From positions 1 through 6,217 of the forward strand of contig CACZQX010000212.1 in NCBI GenBank assembly GCA_902783445.1: a stretch of DNA of 6,217 nt, in the 5' to 3' direction. The notes beneath the pieces were generated by a model. The model was not told where the DNA came from and made no database searches. It saw nothing but the letters and a program-made list of their open reading frames with translations. Both the position numbers and the translations under genes were made by a program. Shown here one piece after another: positions 1-5,934 of the stretch; position 1 is the first letter of the stretch; each line of letters begins with the position of its first letter. Source of the stretch: an uncultured Lachnospiraceae bacterium. GTDB lineage: Bacteria > Bacillota > Clostridia > Lachnospirales > Lachnospiraceae.

Positions 1-573
1 ATCACTGTAATACTGTGCCATAAGTTTTAAATACATATCGGCGTGGGTAATATAGTTTTTTTCCGGCATCGGAAGTATCTTTTCCAAAAGTTCCCTTTTT
101 GCCGATAGGCAGGATGTTATAAGGTTATATGTGTAAACATAACCGTATTTCTTAAAAAGCTCCTGTCTGTTAGGCGTTTCATCTATAGGTGAAATATAAT
201 CTTTTTCCGGCACTTCGCCGAAATGCCTTCTGGCGTTTCCGATAAACGCGTGTTTTTCATGATATTTAACTATTATTTCCAGCTTATTCTCATAGAAATA
301 ATCATCCGCATCTAAAAAGGCAATTATATCACCGTGGGACTCCTTAAAGCCCGCATTAAAGCCTGCTGCCTGTCCGCTTCCGTCTCTAAAAACAGCTCTG
401 ACTCTTTCCGGATATTTACTTGTATACTCACTTATCACATCTATAGAATTGTCTGTTGAGGCACCGTCTACAACGATTATTTCGAAATCTTTATATGTCT
501 GCCTTAATACAGACTCAATAGCCTGCCCCACAAATTTTCCGTAGTTGTGATTAACTATTATTACACTAACCAT
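1..573 (-). CDS. Family 2 glycosyltransferase, N-terminal 191 codons (3' end beyond window)
   Basis: The frame is open from an ATG at 573 to the window edge with no stop, so the C-terminus is missing. The product starts MVSVIIVNHNYGKFVGQAIESV, the first beta strand and helix of a GT-A glycosyltransferase. It continues with IIVVDGASTDNS (residues 32-43, nucleotide-binding strand), FRDGSGQAAGFNAGF (62-76) and AFLDADD (85-91), whose DXD-type Asp residues bind the metal and sugar nucleotide. ITHADMYLKL (175-184) sits where GT2 enzymes carry the acceptor-side Asp. No signal peptide or membrane segment is seen, so it is likely a cytoplasmic or membrane-associated transferase building a glycan repeat unit. 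Donor and acceptor cannot be read from sequence. The start is supported by GAGAGG at 588-583, nine bases upstream. It lies 96 bases after the multidomain gene and is probably in the same operon. The family call is firm; specificity is unknown. Confidence 0.93.
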   Translation of the reverse strand, partial: MVSVIIVNHNYGKFVGQAIESVLRQTYKDFEIIVVDGASTDNSIDVISEYTSKYPERVRAVFRDGSGQAAGFNAGFKESHGDIIAFLDADDYFYENKLEIIVKYHEKHAFIGNARRHFGEVPEKDYISPIDETPNRQELFKKYGYVYTYNLITSCLSAKRELLEKILPMPEKNYITHADMYLKLMAQYYSD

Positions 574-582
574 ATACGAATA

Positions 583-588
583 CCTCTC
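583..588 (-). promoter_or_regulatory. Ribosome binding site of the glycosyltransferase
   Basis: On the minus strand the sequence reads GAGAGG, followed by a nine-base spacer and the ATG at 573. It decides the start in favour of 573, because the same frame remains open upstream as far as a TGA at 651-649. Confidence 0.6.
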
Positions 589-598
589 TAATACATCC

Positions 599-655
599 TC
601 ATTCTTTAGTAGCACAGTTAGTTCTACCCGGCTTTTTAAGGGGCTTAGTCAGCAT
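599..655 (-). CDS. Candidate 18-codon mini-ORF in the glycosyltransferase leader
   Basis: In the 96-base gap before the glycosyltransferase, an ATG at 655 opens a frame for MLTKPLKKPGRTNCATKE, ending in TGA at 601-599. The peptide is basic, with one Cys and no hydrophobic segment. I do not recognise a family. No good Shine-Dalgarno sequence precedes the ATG; it would depend on read-through or coupling from the upstream gene, which stops only 14 bases before. The same DNA is also open in the glycosyltransferase frame from 648 downward, so the peptide frame could be incidental. It could be a leader peptide, a conserved DNA or RNA element that happens to be open, or nothing. Confidence 0.2.
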   Translation of the reverse strand: MLTKPLKKPGRTNCATKE

Positions 656-669
656 CTCATAAACAACGA

Positions 670-3309
670 CTATATTTGCTTTATTATTTTTTCTGCCAGA
701 CCACTTTCAGCCAACATTTTTTCAATATCAAAATAATACTTTGACGTTGCAATAATAACTCCGTCATAATTGCTTCTGTTCTTAAGTTGCTCAAAATTAA
801 TTACCTCATAGCCCAAATGGTATTGATCCGGCTCCGCATTTGTATTACAAAAGCAAATAACTTCTGCGTTACACAGCTTAGTAGCAACGCATATTTTAAT
901 TGAATCGACTCCTGTTCCATAAAGGATATATCGTTTGTCCTTTAAAATATCATAATGGGGGCATTTAAGAAAACGCCAAATCCAATTATTATTATTTCTC
1001 AAGTAATTCATAGTCTCAGGAGTCAAAAATTTTTCAGCACTTGTAAAGTCCCCCATTTTCAGTTCTTCTCTGACTTGTGTAGCATTAATAACTTCACCCT
1101 TAAGGCGTATCCTTGGAATTTCAATTAACTTCACGTCAAACTCGCTCAAAGTTCTATTCAAACTTTCGTTGTATTGCCTTGTTACCGTATCTGTCGGTTC
1201 TTCCCCCACGAATCTTTTTGATATATTAAGTGTCGGCGCAATGTATTCGCCAAAAATTTTTGCATCGTAGGTCATATCAAGCTTTTCAGTTTGCTTATTA
1301 TCTTTATCAAAATACTCGGCAAATGTAAATGATGAAATCATAAATTTTCCCGAAGGAAGCACAGTCACTCTTTTTTCATTTTTTAAATTTTCTTTGACAA
1401 TCTCAAATCTGTCATTAAAAGCAAAATCCGATGCATCCTCTTCTACCACAAACACAAATAAATGCTCACACTGTCTCAACGATTCATCGATTAAAAATCT
1501 ATGTCCTTTTGTAAAAGGATTGCAATTCATTACAACGGCACCGATTTCCGTTTCTTTTCTCCTATAGCATTTAAGCTCGTCCACATATATTTTCAATTCG
1601 CTATTTGTGTTCCATGTAACTTTATCCTTCCATTGATTCCAAAGAGGCGCTATTGTTTTTCTTTCGACGGCAATTTCGTTGCCGCATTTAGCTTTTATTA
1701 TATCCTCAAAAATAAAGTCCGCTAATATCTTGTATCCTTCAACATTCATATGAGGTATGAATGCATCATAAAAAATTTTTTTATTGATATTGCCGCTTTT
1801 TAGAAGTATTTCATCTGCTCTATAATAATTGCCGAAGCAGTAAATATCATTATATTTCCAGAGATTTTGACCAAATTGGATAACTATATCTCCTTCTTTT
1901 AATTCGGTATCCATTAGGATGTTTATATTGTTAATATCCGTATATTCAGAATAGCTGGTACCAAACGAGCCTCTATTAACAACTCTCACACTATATCCTG
2001 CCGCATTCAGCTTTCTTTGAATCAAGCTCGGAATTGTTTCCCAATCATTTGCGCTCAAGCCCATAACTATGCAAGGGCCAAACATATACACTGTTTTATC
2101 ACAGTTTTCGGGTTGCCCATTTGTCACCCTGAATCCCCCTGATATATTAACATCATTCTTTCCAGCAACAGCATTAGTCTTTTGATTTTTCGGATGGAAA
2201 TATTTGCATTTTGTTATTTCGTTCATCGCCTCCGGATGATTTGCCGAACCATAGGGATATTCCATTCTGTCATCGTGCTTTTGCATTACATTATCAGGAC
2301 CGACATCTATATAAGCATATGAAATCCCCTTACTCACAAGGCTATCTGTCACTTTTTTTGCAAGCATATCTGCATATAAGCTGCATACATTTATTCTTCT
2401 TGCAGGTCCGGGCGGCCATATTTCCGCATCATAGATAACGCTATCATAGTCCCCTTTAATATATTTCCTTAATGTTTTTTTACAAAAAGAGTCATGTTTA
2501 ACTATTTCTTTGTTTATATTTTTCATAGCCCCGCCATTTGACGAAAACAAAATGTTACCGCTGGATAGCAAGTCAATATTATTATAATCCTCTTCATCAA
2601 AAATCTCCCAGTGAAGAAGATAGGTTTTTTTCATGTCATGGTACGATTGTCCATTTATTCCACCGTTTTTTACAACCGTAGCCTGTGTACCCCCCCCGAT
2701 TCGAACAACAGGAACTTCATCTATTTCAGTGTCTATCATACATTTGGCCGCTTCCTTTTTCAGTGTCATTTCATCATCGGTAAAAGTTAAGCATTCTTCA
2801 GATATAAAATAATTATCCGACGGAAAAGATTTTGCAAACTTTTTTTTCGTTACACATCCGACATATTTATTATCATCATCCTCTAAACAGATGGTTTGGT
2901 AGCCTTCATCAAACAATTCTACAAATCTATTAAGATTATTTACTTCTCTGACATTGAGTATCGCAGGATTATTGTTAATTGTAAGACCTGACGCCATGTC
3001 TTCAACATAATTCTTCATCAATATACCATACATATTGCTTACGGAAATACGGTTTTTAAAAGAAAAGCAGTACAACTCCTCTTTAAATGAATCGTCAAAA
3101 ACAAGAATCGTATTGTCTGTATCAAGCTCCCCCTGTTCGTCACTGTCCAACTCATCCAGAACCAACACATTTTCAAATTTGCAGATAATTTTATATAGTT
3201 CTGTCATCTCAGGCAGCTTAATACTTGAAAGCACGACTTTATTTCTGCCATTTCCAAAGAAAAAAGATGTAATTCTATCTTTTAAAGGTTCCCAATTAAT
3301 TTCTCTCAT
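670..3309 (-). CDS. Multidomain protein: CBS-like, unknown, SGNH-hydrolase-like, citrate-lyase-ligase-type nucleotidyltransferase, Rossmann-like
   Basis: The product is a very long (879 residues), apparently cytoplasmic protein with no signal peptide or membrane segment. Segments in order: residues 1-115, unrecognised; about 118-215, CBS-like (YVGCVTKKKF at 149-158, then IDEVPVV at 196-202); about 228-376, unrecognised, with WPPGPARR at 298-305; about 405-540, SGNH-hydrolase-like, with GPC at 411-413 where GDS is usual and a C-terminal D515...H520 block; about 586-772, resembling the C-terminal domain of [citrate lyase] ligase CitC, with the nucleotidyltransferase signature NPFTKGH (597-603) and INATQVR (741-747); about 786-879, Rossmann-like, with LYGTG at 796-800 and GVIIATSKYY at 850-859. 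No citrate lyase genes are nearby, so activation of a small acid or sugar substituent for glycan decoration is an inference. The start ATG immediately follows the stop of the upstream epimerase, and AAGGA lies seven bases before it, suggesting translational coupling. A G8 run falls in codons 205-207. Domain calls are by eye; the overall function is unknown. Confidence 0.9.
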   Translation of the reverse strand: MREINWEPLKDRITSFFFGNGRNKVVLSSIKLPEMTELYKIICKFENVLVLDELDSDEQGELDTDNTILVFDDSFKEELYCFSFKNRISVSNMYGILMKNYVEDMASGLTINNNPAILNVREVNNLNRFVELFDEGYQTICLEDDDNKYVGCVTKKKFAKSFPSDNYFISEECLTFTDDEMTLKKEAAKCMIDTEIDEVPVVRIGGGTQATVVKNGGINGQSYHDMKKTYLLHWEIFDEEDYNNIDLLSSGNILFSSNGGAMKNINKEIVKHDSFCKKTLRKYIKGDYDSVIYDAEIWPPGPARRINVCSLYADMLAKKVTDSLVSKGISYAYIDVGPDNVMQKHDDRMEYPYGSANHPEAMNEITKCKYFHPKNQKTNAVAGKNDVNISGGFRVTNGQPENCDKTVYMFGPCIVMGLSANDWETIPSLIQRKLNAAGYSVRVVNRGSFGTSYSEYTDINNINILMDTELKEGDIVIQFGQNLWKYNDIYCFGNYYRADEILLKSGNINKKIFYDAFIPHMNVEGYKILADFIFEDIIKAKCGNEIAVERKTIAPLWNQWKDKVTWNTNSELKIYVDELKCYRRKETEIGAVVMNCNPFTKGHRFLIDESLRQCEHLFVFVVEEDASDFAFNDRFEIVKENLKNEKRVTVLPSGKFMISSFTFAEYFDKDNKQTEKLDMTYDAKIFGEYIAPTLNISKRFVGEEPTDTVTRQYNESLNRTLSEFDVKLIEIPRIRLKGEVINATQVREELKMGDFTSAEKFLTPETMNYLRNNNNWIWRFLKCPHYDILKDKRYILYGTGVDSIKICVATKLCNAEVICFCNTNAEPDQYHLGYEVINFEQLKNRSNYDGVIIATSKYYFDIEKMLAESGLAEKIIKQI
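2690..2697 (-). repeat. G8 homopolymer inside the multidomain gene (candidate slippage tract)
   Basis: The coding strand carries eight consecutive G residues, encoding Gly205-Gly207. This is the longest G or C run in an otherwise AT-rich window. Loss of one G would lead to a TAA nine codons after Ile204. Gain of one would lead to a TGA about 20 codons downstream. Either change would remove the SGNH, nucleotidyltransferase and Rossmann segments. The tract as given is in the full-length (on) register. Confidence 0.55.
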
Positions 3310-3876
3310 TTATTTATCCTTAAAATATTCCTCAAATTTTGTTAAATTCTTATCCTTTTCGGATATAATCAATTTATCCTCCCCTCCGATTTTTTCCAAC
3401 GGCCATTTTATATCAAGTGTTTTGTCATTCCACATGATTCCTGTGTCATATTCCCCGTAAAATACTTCGCCGCATTTATAGCTAACTACTGAATCTTCAA
3501 GTACCAGGTATCCATGCCCAAAATGCTCCGGTACGTATAAGGAATATCTGTTATCCCCCGTCAAATCAAAACCCAACCACTTCTTAAAAGTCGGCGATTC
3601 CGGGCGAAGATCGCATATTACATCATAGACATGTCCGCTCACACAACGCACAAGTTTTGCTTGTTCCTTTACTTCCTGAAAATGTATTGCTCTTATTACA
3701 CCACGTTTTGAAATCGTATAAAATACCTCTTTCAGCTCATGGTCAATACCATTGTTTTTGAACATGTCAATATTGTAATCTTTTATAAAACCACCGCGTT
3801 CATCCGTCGCATAAAATGGTTTTATAAGATATGCACCTTTTAGTTCCAATTCTTTAAATTCAAATTTTTCAATCAT
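3310..3876 (-). CDS. RmlC-type nucleotide-sugar 3,5-epimerase (dTDP-4-dehydrorhamnose 3,5-epimerase family)
   Basis: This 188-residue cupin epimerase has the usual length for the family. Diagnostic features are DERGGFIKDYN (25-35), RGVIRAIHFQ (58-67) with the presumed catalytic base His65, KLVRCVSGHVYDVICDLR (74-91), VPEHFGHGYLVLED (115-128), and Tyr133/Tyr140 followed by GIMWND (146-151). These match RmlC, which epimerises C3 and C5 of a 4-keto-6-deoxy sugar nucleotide. Because the neighbouring genes make CDP-4-keto-6-deoxyglucose, the substrate here is inferred to be CDP-linked rather than dTDP-linked; whether C3, C5 or both are inverted cannot be read. The frame is open 25 codons further, to a TTG at 3951. 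I chose the ATG at 3876 because family homology begins there, although its ribosome binding site (AAGAG at 3890-3886, nine-base spacer) is weak. It follows the reductase by 64 bases. Confidence 0.92.
   Translation of the reverse strand: MIEKFEFKELELKGAYLIKPFYATDERGGFIKDYNIDMFKNNGIDHELKEVFYTISKRGVIRAIHFQEVKEQAKLVRCVSGHVYDVICDLRPESPTFKKWLGFDLTGDNRYSLYVPEHFGHGYLVLEDSVVSYKCGEVFYGEYDTGIMWNDKTLDIKWPLEKIGGEDKLIISEKDKNLTKFEEYFKDK
3317..3321 (-). promoter_or_regulatory. Ribosome binding site of the multidomain gene
   Basis: AAGGA on the minus strand lies inside the last codons of the upstream epimerase gene, seven bases before the ATG at 3309. The stop TAA and start ATG are adjacent (TAAATG), an arrangement that favours translational coupling. 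Confidence 0.65.
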
Positions 3877-3940
3877 AGTCGTTTTCTCTTTTTTTATTAT
3901 TTCATTTTTGTTGCAGTCGTATAATTGTTTCAAAGTCGGG

Positions 3941-4843
3941 CTAATCAGCAAAATTTCTTACTATTCCCTCTTCAAAACTTACTTTGCTCTCATAATCTGT
4001 ATCTTCTTTCAAATCCGAAATATCAAACCAATCTTCTTTGTAGTAAATACCATCATCTGCTCTTTTACCGATTCCAAGTGCAACATCTTTACCAAGTGCT
4101 TTTGGAATTGCAAGTAGATAATCTTTTAATTTTCTTACTTCGCCGGATCCCAAAAAATACTTTTGTTTTCTTAACTTTCCGTCCGTCAGACAAAGAATTG
4201 CATTTATTAAATCATCTATATATATAAAGTTATATGGCTGCATTCCGCTTCCGAATTCCGGCACACGTCCTTCATTTATTTCTTTTACCGTGTAACTAAT
4301 CAAATTTCCCGATGTATTTCCCGGACCAAAAACATTTGAAAACTGCATCCAAACAAGCTTAGTTTTAAATGTTTTTGATTTTACATTCAAAAGATTGTAA
4401 GTAGTCTGCTTAGCAAGAGCATAGACCATATTTTGTGAAACACTTTCGAGTTCCTCAAGCTGATCCAAAACACGTTCCGAAATAGTACCTGCGCACATAA
4501 ACTTCTCACAGCCAAGCTTTTCTGCTACTTCGTACGCTTTAACCGCACATATTGCGTCCTTCATCTGTATATCCGCATCTGCTCGCTTTGCACCTGTTGA
4601 ACCTTCCCATGCAAGATGAATAAAAGCTTTAATTTTCTCACCTTTAAACATAGCTTCAACTTCTTCTATATTATCCAGAGCACAATAAAAAATCTTAACG
4701 TTTTCAAATTTAGAAATTTGAGAAACGTCGGATTGTTCGTTTCGAACCACCGCAAATATTTGTTTTTCTTTATCTTCAGCAAGCTTTTTTATCAAACTTT
4801 TGCCAATAAATCCGCTTGCTCCGGTTACAATGTATTTTTCCAT
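3941..4843 (-). CDS. NAD(P)-dependent epimerase/reductase, extended SDR family
   Basis: The 300-residue protein has the extended short-chain dehydrogenase fold. TGASGFIG (7-14) is the Rossmann dinucleotide-binding loop, AFIHLAWEG (73-81) the cofactor-contacting strand, GTISE (119-123) places the catalytic Ser/Thr at Thr120, and Tyr141-x3-Lys145 (in MVYALAKQ) is the catalytic pair. FSNVFGPG (168-175) and YNFIYIDDL (204-212) are typical of sugar-nucleotide epimerases and reductases. Between the CDP-glucose 4,6-dehydratase and an RmlC-type epimerase, the best inference is the C4 ketoreductase finishing a CDP-6-deoxyhexose; a C4-epimerase role is the alternative. I chose the ATG at 4843 because the Rossmann strand follows at once. 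The frame extends 20 codons further upstream, but that would overlap rfbG and add no homology. The gap to rfbG is 16 bases. Confidence 0.9.
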   Translation of the reverse strand: MEKYIVTGASGFIGKSLIKKLAEDKEKQIFAVVRNEQSDVSQISKFENVKIFYCALDNIEEVEAMFKGEKIKAFIHLAWEGSTGAKRADADIQMKDAICAVKAYEVAEKLGCEKFMCAGTISERVLDQLEELESVSQNMVYALAKQTTYNLLNVKSKTFKTKLVWMQFSNVFGPGNTSGNLISYTVKEINEGRVPEFGSGMQPYNFIYIDDLINAILCLTDGKLRKQKYFLGSGEVRKLKDYLLAIPKALGKDVALGIGKRADDGIYYKEDWFDISDLKEDTDYESKVSFEEGIVRNFAD

Positions 4844-4856
4844 AATTGTCTTTCTA

Positions 4857-4861
4857 TCCTT
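4857..4861 (-). promoter_or_regulatory. Likely ribosome binding site of the SDR gene, overlapping the rfbG stop
   Basis: AAGGA on the minus strand shares two bases with the rfbG stop codon (TTAAGGATAG) and sits 13 bases before the ATG at 4843, longer than usual. A nearer purine patch, AGAAAG (4855-4850), may contribute. The overlap suggests coupled translation with rfbG. Confidence 0.4.
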
Positions 4862-5906
4862 AAGCTCCCATAAATTCATCAATCTGCTTAATTGTAAAAT
4901 CATACATGTTCTCAGCTTTTATATATGCCTTATGCCACTCAACGGTTTTTTCAATAGCATCATCCACATTCCAAGTAACATGCCATCCAAAGTCTGCCTT
5001 TATCTTTGAACAATCAAGTTTTAAGAAATTTGCTTCATGCGGTCCGTTTACATCTTTTGTTTCCCAGCTTGCTGCATCTCCCCAGGCTTTACAGAATTTT
5101 TCTGCCAACACTCCTGTTTTAATGCAATCAGAATACTCAGGTCCCACGTTGTAATTTCCGCGTTTTTCAAAATCCTTATATTGCTCCATGGCTATCATAA
5201 GATAAACTTTTATGGGTTCCAAAACATGCTGGTAAGGTCTTATTGAATTTGGATTTCTAACTGTAATCTTCTCACCTGCTGCCGCTGCCCTTACACAGTC
5301 AGGAACAATTCTGTTTGGTGAAAAATCTCCACCACCTATTACGTTGCCGGCGCGAGATGTTGAAAGCGGAATCCCTGCCTCATCATAAAAAGAGCGCTTA
5401 TAACTTGCGGTTACAAGTTCCGAACAGGATTTACTATTGGAATATGGGTCATAGCCATCAAGTGCATCACACTCTCTATAACCCCATTCCCACTCATTAT
5501 TCTTATATACCTTATCAGTTGTAACATTAAGAACCGACTTAACGCTCTTGCACTTCCTTGCACATTCCAGTATATTAACCGTACCCATTACGTTTACATC
5601 ATATGTATAAACCGGTTCCTCATAACCCGTAATTACAATCGGCTGGGCTGCCATATGTATGACGATGTCAGGTTGAACTTCATTTAGAAAAGCTTTAAGC
5701 TTTTCTAAATCTCTAATATCACCGATGCAGGTCTTCATTTTACTATCAAGCTCTAATATCTTATATAAGGCAGGTTCTGTATCAGGCTCGAGGGCATAAC
5801 CATAAACACGCGCCCCCATATTTATTAACATGGCGCACATCCAGCTGCCTTTAAAGCCTGTATTTCCGGTTATTAATACTTTTTTATTCATATAAAAGTT
5901 CTTCAT
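4860..5906 (-). CDS. rfbG: CDP-glucose 4,6-dehydratase
   Basis: RfbG (DdhB) converts CDP-D-glucose to CDP-4-keto-6-deoxy-D-glucose, the common precursor of CDP-linked deoxyhexoses, using tightly bound NAD. The 348-residue product has the dinucleotide loop TGNTGFKGSW (13-22), HMAAQPIV (84-91), the 4,6-dehydratase signature TTDKVY (129-134) with Asp131-Lys132 in the active site, and Tyr155-x3-Lys159 in DPYSNSKS. EWEWGYRECDALDGYDPYS (138-156) and RAGNVIGGGDFSPNRIVPD (185-203) are highly characteristic of this subfamily rather than of dTDP-glucose dehydratases. The frame is open upstream to 6002, but an ATG at 5906 preceded by AAAGGGA and a seven-base spacer, with homology starting at NFYMNKKVLITG, fixes the start. 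It follows rfbF by 28 bases. A 29-base perfect palindrome lies within codons about 66-75. Confidence 0.96.
   Translation of the reverse strand: MKNFYMNKKVLITGNTGFKGSWMCAMLINMGARVYGYALEPDTEPALYKILELDSKMKTCIGDIRDLEKLKAFLNEVQPDIVIHMAAQPIVITGYEEPVYTYDVNVMGTVNILECARKCKSVKSVLNVTTDKVYKNNEWEWGYRECDALDGYDPYSNSKSCSELVTASYKRSFYDEAGIPLSTSRAGNVIGGGDFSPNRIVPDCVRAAAAGEKITVRNPNSIRPYQHVLEPIKVYLMIAMEQYKDFEKRGNYNVGPEYSDCIKTGVLAEKFCKAWGDAASWETKDVNGPHEANFLKLDCSKIKADFGWHVTWNVDDAIEKTVEWHKAYIKAENMYDFTIKQIDEFMGA
5682..5710. repeat. 29-base perfect inverted repeat inside rfbG
   Basis: Two 14-base arms, ATTTAGAAAAGCTT and its exact reverse complement, flank a single central T at 5696. As RNA this could form about a 13-base-pair, AT-rich hairpin with a three-base loop. 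It encodes DLEKLKAFLN within an ordinary helical part of rfbG. No T run follows, so it is not a standard intrinsic terminator. Confidence 0.75.
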
Positions 5907-5913
5907 AAGCCAT

Positions 5914-5920
5914 TCCCTTT
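5914..5920 (-). promoter_or_regulatory. Ribosome binding site of rfbG
   Basis: AAAGGGA on the minus strand lies seven bases before the ATG at 5906, between the rfbF stop and rfbG. It decides the start against the upstream in-frame codon at 6002 and the internal ATG at 5891. Confidence 0.7.
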
Positions 5921-5934
5921 GTTGTAAGCTATCC

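Larger units (their letters stand above)
574..669 (-). other. Intergenic leader before the glycosyltransferase, open in two frames
   Basis: This is the only gap in the window above 70 bases. It holds no terminator: the only self-complementary segment is a weak GTAG/CTAC pair around 609-627, with no following T run. It contains AAGCC twice, ten bases apart (AAGCCCCTTAAAAAGCC). In the glycosyltransferase frame it reads without a stop from 648 to the ATG at 573 as LSPLKSRVELTVLLKNEDVL followed by ERYSY. An ATG at 660 in that same frame is separated from it by a TGA at 651-649. This may be the remnant of a longer N-terminus or a mobile or conserved leader module. Confidence 0.4.

Noticed and set aside
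574..669. Intrinsic terminator between the multidomain gene and the glycosyltransferase
   Set aside because: Only a four-base stem with a large loop and no T run on the transcribed strand.
2840..2847. A8 run in the coding strand of the multidomain gene as a second slippage tract
   Set aside because: A and T runs of this size are expected in AT-rich genes and encode Lys residues here; much weaker evidence than the G8 tract.
3035..3460. Plus-strand open frame of 141 codons, and several shorter plus-strand frames across the window
   Set aside because: They lie antisense to well-supported genes, lack recognisable domains and upstream ribosome binding sites, and read as low-complexity shadows of the minus-strand codons.
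3877..3940. Possible internal promoter (TTGAAA near the SDR stop)
   Set aside because: No -10 hexamer at suitable spacing follows; the AT-rich stretch alone is not evidence.
3877..3951. Longer RmlC-type epimerase starting at TTG 3951
   Set aside because: The extra 25 residues are not family-like and overlap the end of the SDR gene; the ATG at 3876 gives the normal length.
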